Shown: piece by piece, positions 25,111 to 39,100 of the stretch | Numbering within the stretch: the stretch's first letter is position 1 | Layout: each line of letters opens with the position of its first letter | NCBI RefSeq assembly: GCF_051401765.1 | Contig: NW_027480422.1 | Span: 25,438,001-25,502,000 of the forward strand | Source: Calliopsis andreniformis | Lineage: Eukaryota; Arthropoda; Insecta; Hymenoptera; Andrenidae | Direction of reading: 5' to 3' | DNA length: 64,000 nt | Position numbers and translations under genes: made by a program | Notes under the pieces: model-generated | What the model was told of the DNA's origin: nothing | Seen by the model: only the letters and a program-made list of their open reading frames with translations | Databases searched by the model: none

Positions 25111-28100
25111 CAGATCCAATAGTTAGGACCTAAGAAGTCAGCGCCAGAAGCATAAAATACAGAATAGATACAACAGCTTTTCCATCGTATATAATGTATA
25201 TTTGCAAACAGTGTGAAGGCAATGGTCATTTCTACGTTCCGGGTAACCTAGGCTTCAACCTAGGGCGTTGCTCCACCTGATCGAATAGTTAGGCCCTAAG
25301 AAGTCAACGCCAGAAGCATAAAATACGATATATGTACAACAGTTTTTCCATCGTATAACAGGAATAATTGCAACCAGTGTGAAAGACATGGTCATTTCTA
25401 CGTTCCGGGCAACCTAGGCTTCACTCTAGGGCGTTGCTCCACCACATCGAATAGCTACGGCCTTAGGAGTCAACGCTAGAGGCATAAAATGCAAAATAAA
25501 TACAACAGTTTTTCGATCGTATAACAAGAATAATTGCAACCAGTGTGAAAAATATGGTCATTTCTACGTTGCGGGCATCCTAGGCTTCACTCTAGGGCAT
25601 TGCTCCACCACATCGAATAGCTACGGCCTTAGAAGTCAACGCCATAACTATAAAAAACGATATAAATACAACAGTTTCTCCATTGTATAAAATGAATAAT
25701 TGCAAACAGTGTGGAGGTAATGGTCATTTCTACTTTCCGGGCAACCTAGGCTTCACTCTAGGGCGTTTCTCCACCACATCGAATAGCTACGCCCTTAGAA
25801 GTCAACGCCTGAAGCATAAAATATAATATAAGTACAACAGTTTTTCCATCGTATATCTGGAATTATTGCAATCAGTGTGAAAGACGTGGTCATTTCTACG
25901 TTCCGGCCAACCTAGGCTTCACTCTAGGGCGTTGCTCCACCAGATCGAATAGTTAGGGCCTAAGAAGTGAACGCCAGAAGCATAAAATACGATATATGTA
26001 CAACAGTTTTGCCATCGTATAAAATGAATAATCGCAAACAGTGTGAAGGTAATGGTCATTTCTATGTTCCGGGCAACCTAGGCTTCACTCTAGAGCGTTG
26101 CTCCACCAGATCGAATAGTTAGGGCGTTAGAAGTCAACGCCCGAAGCATAAAATACAAGATAAATAGAACAGTTTTTCCATTGTATAAAACGAATAATTG
26201 AAACCAGTGTGAAAGTTATGGTCATTTCTACGTTCCGCGCAACCTAGGCTTCACCCCTGGCCGTTGCTCCACCAGATCCAATAGTTAGGACCTAAGAAGT
26301 CAGCGCCAGAAGCATGAAATACAAAATAGATACAACAGCTTTTCCATCGTATATAATGTATATTTGCAAACAGTGTGAAGGCAATGGTCATTTCTACGTT
26401 CCGGGCAACCTAGGCTTCACCCTAGGGCGTTGCTCCACCGGATCGAATAGTTAGGGCCATAGAAGTCAACGCCCGAAGCATAAAATGCAAAATAAATTGA
26501 ACAGCTTTTCCATTGTATAAAACGAATAATTGTAACCAGTGTGAAAGTTATGATCATTTCTACGTTCCGCGCAACCTAGGCTTCACCCCTGGGCGTTGCT
26601 CCACCGGATCGAATAGTGAGGGCCTAAGAAGTCAATGCCAGAAGCATAAAATGCAATATAAGTACAACTGTTTTTCCACTGTATAATATGAATAATTGCA
26701 AACAGTGTGAAAGATATGGTCATTTCTACGCTGCGGGCATCCTAGGCTTCACTCTCGGGCGTTGCTCAACCACATCCAATAGCTACGGCCCTAGAACACA
26801 ACGCCATAACTATAAAATACAATATAAATACAACAGTCTTTCCATCGTATAAAACGAGTATTTGCAACCTGTCTGATAGTTTTGGTCATTTCCACGTTCC
26901 GGGCAACCTAGGCTTCACCCTAGGGCGCTGCTCCACCAGATCCAATAGCTAGGGCCTAAGAAGTTAACGCCAGGAGCACCAAATACAGAATAAATACAAC
27001 AGTTTTTCCATCGCATAAAACGAATGATTGCATCCAGTATGAAAGCTATGGTCATTTCTACGTTCCGGGCAACCTAGGCTTCGCTCAAGGGCGTTGCTCC
27101 ACCACATCGAATAGTTAGGGCCTTAGAAGTCAATGCCAGAAGAATAAAATACAATATAAATACAACAGTTTTTCCACTGTATAATATGAATAATTGCAAA
27201 CAGTGTGGAAGTAATGGTCATTTCTACGTTCCGGGCAACCTAGGCTTCACTCTAGGGCGTTGGTCCACCAGATGCAATAGTTAGGGCCTAAGAAGTCAAC
27301 GCCAGAAGCACCAAATACAAAATTAATACAACAGTTTTTCCATCGTATAAAACGAATAATTGCAACCAGTGTGAAATTCATAGCCATTTCTACGTTGCGG
27401 GCATCCTAGACTTAACTCTGAGGCATTGCTACACCAGATCGAATACATAGGGCCTTGGAAGTCAACGCCAGAGGTATAAAGTACAATTAAAATCCAACAG
27501 TTTGTCCATCGTATAGCTGGAATAATTGCAACCAGAGTGAAAGTAATGGTCATTTCTACGTTTCGGGCGACCTACGCTCCACTCTAGGGCATTGCTCCAA
27601 CAGATGGAATAGCTAGGGCCTTAGAAGTCAATGCCAGAAGCATAAAATAGAAAATAAATACAACAGTTTTTCCATCGTATAACAAGAATAATTGCAACCA
27701 GTGTGAAAGTGATGGTCATTTCTACATTCCGGGCAACCTAGCCTTGACTCTAGGGCGTTGCTCCACCGGATCGAATAGTTAGGGCCTAAGAAGTCAACGC
27801 CAGAAGCACCAAATACAAAATTAATACAACAGTTTTTCCATCGTATAAAACGAATAATTGCAACCAGTGTGAAAGTACAGGTCATTTTTACGTTCCGGGC
27901 AACCTAGGCTTCGCTCAAGGGCGTTGCTCCAACACATCGAATAGTTAGGGCCTTAGAAGTCAACACCTGTGGCATAAAATACAATAAAAATACAACATTG
28001 TTTTCATCGTATAACAGGAATAATTGCAACCAGTCTGAAAGATATGGTCATTTCTACGTTCCGGGCAACCTAGGCTTCACTCTAGGGCGTTGGCCCTCCA

Positions 28101-28632
28101 CATCTAACAGTTAGGGCCTAAGAAGTCAACGCCAGAAGCACCAAATACAAAATAAATGCAACAGTTTTTCCATCGTATAAAACGATTAATTGCAACCAGT
28201 ATGAAAGTTTTGGTCATTTCTGCGTTCCGGGCAACCTAGGCTTCACCCTAGGGCGCTGCTCCACCTGATCGAATAGTTAGGGCCTAAGAAGTCAACGCCA
28301 GAAGCATAAAATACGATATATGTACAACAGTTTTACCATCGTATAAAATGAATAATCGCAAACCGTGTGAAGGTGGTGGTCATTTCTATATTCCGGGCAA
28401 CCTAGGCTTCACTCTAGGGCGTTGCTCCACCAGATGGAATAGCTAGGGCCTTAGAAGTCAATGCCAGAAGCATAAAATACAAAATAAATACAACAGTTTT
28501 TCCATCGTATAACAAGAATAATTGCAACAAGTGTGAAAGTGATGGTCATTTCTACATTCCGGGCAACCTAGGCTTGACTCTAGGGCGTTGTTCCACCAGA
28601 GCGATTAGTTAGGGCCTAAGAAGTCAACGCCT
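25111..28632 (+). repeat. Heterogeneous satellite region
   Basis: Unbroken 166-bp monomers without a clear local higher-order unit. A three-monomer block (about 24,790-25,290) recurs at 25,950-26,450, offset 1,162 bp (7 monomers), marked by AGAATAGATACAACAGC / AAAATAGATACAACAGC and ATATAATGTATATTTGC. Bases 25,340-25,860 resemble 8,410-8,890. Bases 26,690-27,290 recur at 45,450-46,050, about 18.76 kb downstream. No gene is visible. Confidence 0.75.
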
Positions 28633-31303
28633 GAAGCATAAAATACAATATAAATACAACAGTTTTTCCATCGCATAAAACGAATAATTGCAACCAGTAT
28701 TAAAGTTATGGTCATTTCTACGTTCCGGGCAACCTAGGCTTCACCCTAGGGCGTTGCTCCACCTGATCGAATAGTTAGGGCCTAAGAAGTCAACGCCAGA
28801 AGCATAAAATACGATATATGTACAACAGTTTTTCCATCGTATAAAACGAATAATTGCAACCAGTGTGAAAGTAATAGACATTTCTACGTTGCGGGCATCC
28901 TAGACTTAACTCTGAGGCATTGCTACACCAGATCGAATACATCGGGCCTTAGAAGTCAACGCCAGAAGTATAAAGTACAATCAAAATCCAACAGTTTGAC
29001 CATCGCATAGCAGGAATAATTGCAACCAGAGTGAAAGTAATGGTCATTTCCACGTTTCGGGCGACCTAGGCTCCACTCTAGGGCGTTGCTCCACCAGATG
29101 GAATAGCTAGGGCCTTAGAAGTCAATGCCAGAAGCATAAAATACAAAATAAATACAACAGTTTTACCATCGTATAAAATGAATAATCGCAAACAGTGTGA
29201 GGGTAATGGTCATTTCTACGTTCCGGGCAACCTAGACTTCCCTCTAGGGCGTTGCTCCACCAGATCGAATAGTTAGGGCCATAGAAGTCAACGCCCGAAG
29301 CATAAAATCAAAATAAATAGCACAGTTTTTCCACTGTATAAAACGAATAATTGAAACCAGTGTGAAAGTTATGGTCATTTCTACGTTCAAGCCAACCTAG
29401 GCATCACTACAGGGCGGTGCTCCACCAGTTCAAATAGATAGGCCCCAAGAAGACAACGCCAGAAGCATAAAATACAATATAAATACAACAGCTTTTCCAT
29501 CGTATATAATGTACATTTGCAAACAGTGTGAAAGTAACGGTCATTTCTACGTTCCGGGCAACCTAGGCTTCACTCTAGGGCGTTGCTCCACCAGATCGAA
29601 TAGTTAGGGACTTAGAAATCAACGCCAGAAGCATAAAATACAACATAAGTACAACAGTTTTTCCATCGTATAACAGGAATAATTGCAACCAGTGTGAAAG
29701 TACAGGTCATTTTTACGTTCCGGGCAACCGAGGCTTCGCTCAAGGGCGTTGCTCCACCACATCGAATAGTTAGGGCCTTTGAAGTCAACGCCTGAAGCAT
29801 AAAATACAATAAAAATGCAACATCTTTTTCATCGTATAACAGGAATAATTGCAACCAGTCTGAAAGATATGGTCATTTCTGCGTTCCGGGCAACCTACGC
29901 TTCACTCTAGGGCGTTGGTCCTCCACATCTAACAGTTGGGGCCTAAGAAGTCAACCGCAGAAGCACCAAATACAAAATAAATACAACAGTTTTTCCATCG
30001 TATAAAACGAATAATTGCAACCAGTATGAAAGTTATGGTCATTTCTACGTTCCGGGCAACCTAGGCTTCACCCTAGGGCGCTGCTCCACCTGATCGAATG
30101 GTTAGGGCCTAAGAAGTCAACGCCAGAAGCATAAAATACGATATATGAACAACAGTTTTACCATCGTATAAAATGAATAATCGCAAACCGTGTGAAGGTG
30201 ATGGTCATTTCTATATTCCGGGCAACCTAGGCTTCACTCTAGGGCGTTTCTCCACCACATCGAATAGCTACGGCCTTAGAAGTCAACGCTAGAAGCATAA
30301 AATAAAGTAAAAATACAACAGTTTTTCCATCGTATAAAACGAATAATTGCAACCAGTATGAATGTTATGGTCATTTCTACGTTCCGGGCAACCTAGGCTT
30401 CACTCTAGGGCGTTTCTCCACCACATCGAATAGCTACGGCCTGAGAAGTCAACGTCTGAAACATAAAATATAATATAAATTCAACAGTTTTTCCATCGTA
30501 TAACAGGAATAATTGCAACCAGTGTGAAAGACATGGTCACTTCTACGTTCCGGGCAACCTAGGCTTCACTCTAGGGCGTTGCTCCACCACATCGAATAGC
30601 TACGGCCTTAGGAGTCAACGCCAGAGGCTTAAAATACAAAATAAATACAACAGTCTTTCCATCGTATAACAAGAATAATTGCAACCTGTTTGAAAGTGAT
30701 GGTCATTTCAACATTCCGGGCAACCTAGGCTTCACTCTAAGGCTATGCTCCATCAGATCGAATAGTCAGTGCCTAAGAAGTCAACGCCAGAAGCATAAAA
30801 TACAATATAAATGCAACAGTTTTTCCCTTGTATAACAGGAATAATTGCAACCAGTGTGAAAGCTATGGTCATTTCTACATTCCGGGCAACCTAGGCTACA
30901 CTCTAGGGCGTTGCTCCACCAGATCGAATAGTTAGGGCCTAAGAAGTCAACGTCAAAAGCACAAAATACAATATAAATACAACAGTTTTTCCCTTGTATA
31001 ACAAGAATAATTGCAACCAGTGTGAAAGCTATGGTCATTTCTACGTTCCGGGCAACCTAGGCTTCACTCTAGGGCGTTGCACCACCACATCGAATAGTTA
31101 GGGCCTTAGAAGTCAATGCCAGAAGCATAAAATGCCATATAAATACAACAGTTTTTCCATCGTATAACAAGAATAATTGCTACCAGTGTGAAAGTGATGG
31201 TCATTTCTACATTCCGGGCAACCTAGGTTTCACTCTAGGGCCATGGTCCACCAGATCGAATAGTTAGGGCCTAAGAAGTCAACGCCAGAAGCATAAAATA
31301 CAA
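28633..31303 (+). repeat. 16-monomer HOR, copy 1
   Basis: The unit is defined by the marker CAGTATTAAAG at 28,695, 31,350 and 34,006. Copy 1 is 1 bp short of 16 x 166 because of a one-base deletion at about 29,309 (CATAAAATCAAA in place of CATAAAATACAAA). It includes the GCTCCACCAGTTCAAATAG monomer, a segment bearing ACGGTCATTTC, and the AAGTCAACGTCAAAAGCAC monomer. Confidence 0.87.
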
Positions 31304-33959
31304 TATAAATACAACAGTTTTTCCATCGCATAAAACGAATAATTGCAACCAGTATTAAAGTTATGGTCATTTCTACGTTCCGGGCAACCTAGGCTTCACC
31401 CTAGGGCGTTGCTCCACCTGATCGAATAGTTAGGGCCTAAGAAGTCAACGCCAGAAGCATAAAATACGATATATGTACAACAGTTTTTCCATCGTATAAA
31501 ACGAATAATTGCAACCAGTATGAAAGTAATAGACATTTCTACGTTGCGGGCATCCTAGACTTAACTCTGAGGCATTGCTACACCAGATCGAATACATCGG
31601 GCCTTAGAAGTCAACGCCAGAAGTATAAGGTACAATCAAAATCCAACAGTTTGACCATCGCATAGCAGGAATAATTGCAACCAGAGTGAAAGTAATGGTC
31701 ATTTCCACGTTTCGGGCGACCTAGGCTCCACTCTAGGGCGTTGCTCCACCAGATGGAATAGCTAGGGCCTTAGAAGTCAATGCCAGAAGCATAAAATACA
31801 AAATAAATACAACAGTTTTACCATCGTATAAAATGAATATTCGCAAACAGTGTGAGGGTAATGGTCATTTCTACGTTCCGGGCAACCTAGGCTTCCCTCT
31901 AGGGCGTTGCTCCACCAGATCGAATAGTTAGGGCCATAGAAGTCAACGCCCGAAGCATAAAATCAAAATAAATAGCACAGTTTTTCCACTGTATAAAACG
32001 AATAATTGAAACCAGTGTGAAAGTTATGTTCATTTCTACGTTCAAGCCAACCTAGGCATCACTACAGGGCGGTGCTCCACCAGTTCAAATAGATAGGCCC
32101 CAAGAAGACAACGCCAGAAGCATAAAATACAATATAAATACAACAGCTTTTCCATCGTATATAATGTACATTTGCAAACAGTGTGAAAGTAACGGTCATT
32201 TCTACGTTCCGGGCAACCTAGGCTTCACTCTAGGGCGTTGCTCCACCAGATCGAATAGTTAGGGACTTAGAAATCAACGCCAGAAGCATAAAATACAACA
32301 TAAGTACAACAGTTTTTCCATCGTATAACAGGAATAATTGCAACCAGTGTGAAAGTACAGGTCATTTTTACGTTCCGGGCAACCGAGGCTTCGCTCAAGG
32401 GCGTTGCTCCACCACATCGAATAGTTAGGGCCATTTGAAGTCAACGCCTGAAGCATAAAATACAATAAAAATGCAACATCTTTTTCATCGTATAACAGGA
32501 ATAATTGCAACCAGTCTGAAAGATATGGTCATTTCTGCGTTCCGGGCAACCTACGCTTCACTCTAGGGCGTTGGTCCTCCACATCTAACAGTTGGGGCCT
32601 AAGAAGTCAACCGCAGAAGCACCAAATACAAAATAAATACAACAGTTTTTCCATCGTATAAAACGAATAATTGCAACCAGTATGAAAGTTATGGTCATTT
32701 CTACGTTCCGGGCAACCTAGGCTTCACCTTAGGGCGCTGCTCCACCTGATCGAATGGTTAGGGCCTAAGAAGTCAACGCCAGAAGCATAAAATACGATAT
32801 ATGTACAACAGTTTTACCATCGTATAAAATGAATAATCGCAAACCGTGTGAAGGTGATGGTCATTTCTATATTCCGGGCAACCTAGGCTTCACTCTAGGG
32901 CGTTTCTCCACCACATCGAATAGCTACGGCCTTAGAAGTCAACGCTAGAAGCATAAAATAAAGTAAAAATACAACAGTTTTTCCATCGTATAAAACGAAT
33001 AATTGCAACCAGTATGAATGTTATGGTCATTTCTACGTTCCGGGCAACCTAGGCTTCACTCTAGGGCGTTTCTCCACCACATCGAATAGCTACGGCCTTA
33101 GAAGTCAACGTCTGAAACATAAAATATAATATAAATTCAACAGTTTTTCCATCGTATAACAGGAATAATTGCAACCAGTGTGAAAGACATGGTCATTTCT
33201 ACGTTCCGGGCAACCTAGGCTTCACTCTAGGGTGTTGCTCCAACACATCGAATAGCTACGGCCTTAGGAGTCAACGCCAGAGGCTTAAAATACAAAATAA
33301 ATACAACAGTCTTTCCATCGTATAACAAGAATAATTGCAACCTGTTTGAAAGTGATGGTCATTTCAACATTCCGGGCAACCTAGGCTTCACTCTAAGGCT
33401 ATGCTCCATCAGATCGAATAGTCAGTGCCTAAGAAGTCAACGCCAGAAGCATAAAATACAATATAAATGCAACAGTTTTTCCCTTGTATAACAGGAATAA
33501 TTGCAACCAGTGTGAAAGCTATGGTCATTTCTACATTCCGGGCAACCTAGGCTACACTCTAGGGCGTTGCTCCACCAGATCGAATAGTTAGGGCCTAAGA
33601 AGTCAACGTCAAAAGCACAAAATACAATATAAATACAACAGTTTTTCCCTTGTATAACAAGAATAGTTGCAACCAGTGTGAAAGCTATGGTCATTTCTAC
33701 GTTCCGGGCAACCTAGGCTTCACTCTAGGGCGTTGCTCCACCACATCGAATAGTTAGGGCCTTAGAAGTCAATGCCAGAAGCATAAAATGCCATATAAAT
33801 ACAACAGTTTTTCCATCGTATAACAAGAATAATTGCTACCAGTGTGAAAGTGATGGTCATTTCTACATTCCGGGCAACCTAGGTTTTACTCTAGGGCCAT
33901 GGTCCACCAGATCGAATAGTTAGGGCCTAAGAAGTCAACGCCAGAAGCATAAAATACAA
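31304..33959 (+). repeat. 16-monomer HOR, copy 2 (2,656 bp)
   Basis: Nearly identical to copy 1. It shares the one-base deletion at about 31,964 and adds a one-base insertion at about 32,432 (GGGCCATTTGAAG in place of GGGCCTTTGAAG), so its net length is exactly 16 monomers. Private substitutions include GTTATGTTCATTTC near 32,024 and GGTGTTGCTCCAACAC near 33,231. Confidence 0.87.
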
Positions 33960-36130
33960 TATAAATACAACAGTTTTTCCATCGCATAAAACGAATAATT
34001 GCAACCAGTATTAAAGTTATGGTCATTTCTACGTTCCGGGCAACCTAGGCTTCACCCTAGGGCGTTGCTCCACCTGATCGAATAGTTAGGGCCTAAGAAG
34101 TCAACGCCAGAAGCATAAAATACGATATATGTACAACAGTTTTTCCATCGTATAAAACGAATAATTGCAACCAGTGTGAAAGTAATAGACATTTCTACGT
34201 TGCGGGCATCCTAGACTTAACTCTGAGGCATTGCTACACCAGATCGAATACATCGGGCCTTAGAAGTCAACGCCAGAAGTATAAAGTACAATCAAAATCC
34301 AACAGTTTGACCATCGCATAGCAGGAATAATTGCAACCAGAGTGAAAGTAATGGTCATTTCCACGTTTCGGGCGACCTAGGCTCCACTCTAGGGCGTTGC
34401 TCCACCAGATGGAATAGCTAGGGCCTTAGAAGTCAATGCCAGAAGCATAAAATACAAAATAAATACAACAGTTTTACCATCGTATAAAATGAATATTCGC
34501 AAACAGTGTGAGGGTAATGGTCATTTCTACGTTCCGGGCAACCTAGGCTTCCCTCTAGGGCGTTGCTCCACCAGATCGAATAGTTAGGGCCATAGAAGTC
34601 AACGCCCGAAGCATAAAATACAAAATAAATAGCACAGTTTTTCCACTGTATAAAACGAATAATTGAAACCAGTGTGAAAGTTATGGTCATTTCTACGTTC
34701 AAGCCAACCTAGGCATCACTACAGGGCGGTGCTCCACCAGTTCAAATAGATAGGCCCCAAGAAGTCAACGCCAGAAGCATAAAATACAATATAAATACAA
34801 CAGCTTTTCCATCGTATATAATGTACATTTGCAAACAGTGTGAAAGTAACGGTCATTTCTACGTTCCGGGCAACCTAGGCTTCACTCTAGGGCGTTGCTC
34901 CACCAGATCGAATAGTTAGGGACTTAGAAATCAACGCCAGAAGCATAAAATACAACATAAGTACAACAGTTTTTCCATCGTATAACAGGAATAATTGCAA
35001 CCAGTGTGAAAGTACAGGTCATTTTTACGTTCCGGGCAACCGAGGCTTCGCTCAAGGGCGTTGCTCCACCACATCGAATAGTTAGGGCCTTAGAAGTCAA
35101 CGCCTGAAGCATAAAATACAATAAAAATGCAACATCTTTTTCATCGTATAACAGGAATAATTGCAACCAGTCTGAAAGATATGGTCATTTCTGCGTTCCG
35201 GGCAACCTACGCTTCACTCTAGGGCGTTGGTCCTCCACATCTAACAGTTGGGGCCTAAGAAGTCAACCGCAGAAGCACCAAATACAAAATAAATACAACA
35301 GTTTTTCCATCGTATAAAACGAATAATTGCAACCAGTATGAAAGTTATGGTCATTTCTACGTTCCGGGCAACCTAGGCTTCACCCTAGGGCGCTGCTCCA
35401 CCTGATCGAATGGTTAGGGCCTAAGAAGTCAACGCCAGAAGCATAAAATACGATATATGTACAACAGTTTTACCATCGTATAAAATGAATAATCGCAAAC
35501 CGTGTGAAGGTGATGGTCATTTCTATATTCCGGGCAACCTAGGCTTCACTCTAGGGCGTTTCTCCACCACATCGAATAGCTACGGCCTTAGAAGTCAACG
35601 CTAGAAGCATAAAATAAAGTAAAAATACAACAGTTTTTCCATCGTATAAAACGAATAATTGCAACCAGTATGAATGTTATGGTCATTTCTACGTTCCGGG
35701 CAACCTAGGCTTCACTCTAGGGCGTTTCTCCACCACATCGAATAGCTACGGCCTTAGAAGTCAACGTCTGAAACATAAAATATAATATAAATTCAACAGT
35801 TTTTCCATCGTATAACAGGAATAATTGCAACCAGTGTGAAAGACATGGTCATTTCTACGTTCCGGGCAACCTAGGCTTCACTCTAGGGCGTTGCTCCACC
35901 ACATCGAATAGCTACGGCCTTAGGAGTCAACGCCAGAGGCTTAAAATACAAAATAAATACAACAGTTTTTCCATCGTATGACAAGAATAATTGCAACCAG
36001 TTTGAAAGTGATGGTCATTTCTATATTCCGGGCAACCTAGGATTCACTCTAGGGCTATGCTCCATCAGATCGAATAGTCAGTGCCTAAGAAGTCAACGCC
36101 AGAAGCATAAAATACAATATAAATGCAACA
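33960..36130 (+). repeat. 16-monomer HOR, copy 3 (about 13 monomers)
   Basis: Follows copies 1 and 2 to about 35,960 at roughly 99.5% identity by eye and then less exactly to about 36,130. It lacks both the CATAAAATCAAA deletion and the GGGCCATTTG insertion. From about 35,930 it merges into sequence resembling 5,060-5,770. Its truncated end marks the end of this HOR run. Confidence 0.83.
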
Positions 36131-39100
36131 GTTTTTCCCTTGTATAACAGGAATAATTGCAAACAGTGTGAAAGCTATGGTCATTTCTACGTTCCGGGCA
36201 ACCGAGGCTACACTCTAGGGCGTGGGTCCACCACATCGAATAGCTAGGGCCTTAGAAGTCAATGCCAGAAGCATAAAATGCCTTATAAATACAACAGTTG
36301 TTCCACTGTATAATATGAATAATTGCAAACAGTGTGGAAGTAATGGTCATTTCTACGTTCCGGGCAACCTAGGCTTCACACTAGGGCGTTGCTCAACCAC
36401 ATCGAATAGCTACGGCCCTAGAAGACAGCGCCATAACTATAAAATACAATATAAATAAAACATTCTATCCATCGTATAAAACGAATAATTGCAACCAGTC
36501 TGATAGTTATGGTCATTTCTACGTTCCGGGAACCTAGGCTTCACCCTAGGTCGTTGGTCCACCAGATCGAAAAGTTAGGGCCTAAGAAGTCAATGCCAGA
36601 AGCATAAAATACGATATATGTACAACAGTTCTTCCATCGCATAATATGAGTAATTGCAACCAGTGTGAAAGTAACGGCCATTTCTACGTTCCGGGAATCC
36701 TAGACCTAACACTGAGACATTGCTCCACCAGATCGAATACATAGGGCCTTAGAAGTCAACGCCAGAAGCATAAAGTACATTAAAAATCCAACAGTTTGTC
36801 CATCGTATAACAGGAATAATTGCAACCAGTGTGAAAGTGATGGTCATTTCTACATTCCGGGCAACCTAGGCTTCACTCTAGGGCGTGGCTCCACCACATC
36901 GAATAGCTAGGGCCTTAGAAGTCAATGCCAGAAGCATAAAATGCCATATAAATGCAACAGTTGTGCCACTGTATAATATGAATAATTGCAAACAGTGTGG
37001 AAGTAATGGTCATTTCTACGTTGCGGGCATCCTAGGCTTAACTCTAGGGCATTGCTCAACCACATCGAATAGCTACGGCCTTAGAAGTCAACGCCATAAC
37101 TATAAAAAACAATATAAATACAGCAGTCTTTCCATTGTATAAAATGAATGATTGCAACCAGAGTGAAGGTGATGGTCATTCCTACGTCCCGGGCAACCTA
37201 GGCTTCACTCTAGGCCGTTGCTCCACCAGATCGAATAGCTAGGGACTTAGAAGTCAACGCTAGAAGCATAAAATAAAATAAAAATACAACAGTTTTTCCA
37301 TCGTATAAAACGAATAATTGCAACCAGTATGAATGTTATGGTCATTTCTACGTTCCGGGAAACCTAGGCTTCACTCTAGGGCGTTTCTCCACCACATCGA
37401 ATAGCTACGGCCTTAGAAGTCAACGTCTGAAGCATAAAATATAATATAAATTCAACAGTTTTTCCATCGTATAACAGGAATAATTGCAACCAGTGTGAAA
37501 GACATGGTCATTTCTACGTTCCGGGCAACCTAGGCTTCACTCTAGGGCGTTGCTCCACCACATCGAATAGCTACGGCCTTAGGAGTCAACGCCAGAGGCT
37601 TACAATACGAAATAAATACAACAGTTTTTCCATCGTATAACAAGAATAATTGCAACCTGTTTGAAAGTGATGGTCATTTCAACATTCCGGGCAACCTAGG
37701 CTTCACTCTAAGGCTATGCTCCATCAGATCGAATAGTCAGTGCCTAAGAAGTCAACGCCAGAAGCATAAAATACAATATAAATGCAACAGTTTTTCCCTT
37801 GTATAACAGGAATAATTGCAAACAGTGTGAAAGCTATGGTCATTTCTACATTCCGGGCAACCTAGGCTACACTCTAGGGCGTTGCTCCACCAGATCGAAT
37901 AGTTAGGGCCTAAGAAATCAACGTCAAAAGCACAAAATACAATATAAATACAACAGTTTTTCCCTTGTATAACAAGAATAATTGCAACCAGTGTGAAAGC
38001 TATGGTCATTTCTACGTTCCGTGCAACCTGCGCTTCACTCTAGGGCGTTGCTCCACCAGATCGAATAGTTAGGGCCTAAGAAGTCAACGCCAGAAGCATA
38101 AAATACGATATATGTACAACAGTTTTACCATCGTATAAAATGAATAATCGCAAACCGTGTGAAGGTGATGGTCATTTCTATATTCCAGGCAACCTAGGCT
38201 TCACTCTAGGGCGTTGCTCCACCAGATCGAATAGTTGGGGCCTTAGGAGTCAACGGCCGAAGCATAAAATACAAAATAAGTAGAACAGTTTTTCCACTGT
38301 ATAATATGAATAATTGCAAACAGTGTGGAAGTAATGGTCATTTCTACGTTCCGGGCAACCTAGGCTTCACTCTAGGTCGTTGGTCCACCAGATGCAATTG
38401 TTAGGGCCTAAGAAGTCAACGCCTGAAGCATAAAATACAATATAAATACAACAGTTTTTCCATTGTATAAAACGAATAATTGCAACCAGTATGAAAGTTA
38501 TGGTCATTTCTACGTTCCGGGCAATCTAGGCTTCACTCTAGGGCGTTGCTCAACCACATCGAATAGTTAGGGCCTTAGAAGTCAACGCCAGAAGCACCAA
38601 ATACAAAATTAATACAACAGTTTTTCCATCGTATAAAACGAATAATTGCAACCAGAGTGAAGGTGATGGTCATTCCTACGTCCCGGGCAACCTAGGCTTC
38701 ACTCTAGGCCGTTGCTCCACCAGATCGAATAGCTAGGGACTTAGAAGTCAACGCTAGAAGCATAAAATAAAATAAAAATACAACAGTTTTTCCATCGTAT
38801 AAAACGAATAATTGCAACCAGTATGAATGTTATGGTCATTTCTACGTTCCGGGCAACCTAGGCTTCACTCTAGGGCGTTTCTCCACCACATCGAATAGCT
38901 ACGGCCTTAGAAGTCAACGTCTGAAGCATAAAATATAATATAAATTCAACAGTTTTTCCATCGTATAACAGGAATAATTGCAACCAGTGTGAAAGACATG
39001 GTCATTTCTACGTTCCGGGCAACCTAGGCTTCACTCTAGGGCGTTGCTCCACCACATCGAATAGCTACGGCCTTAGGAGTCAACGCCAGAGGCTTAAAAT

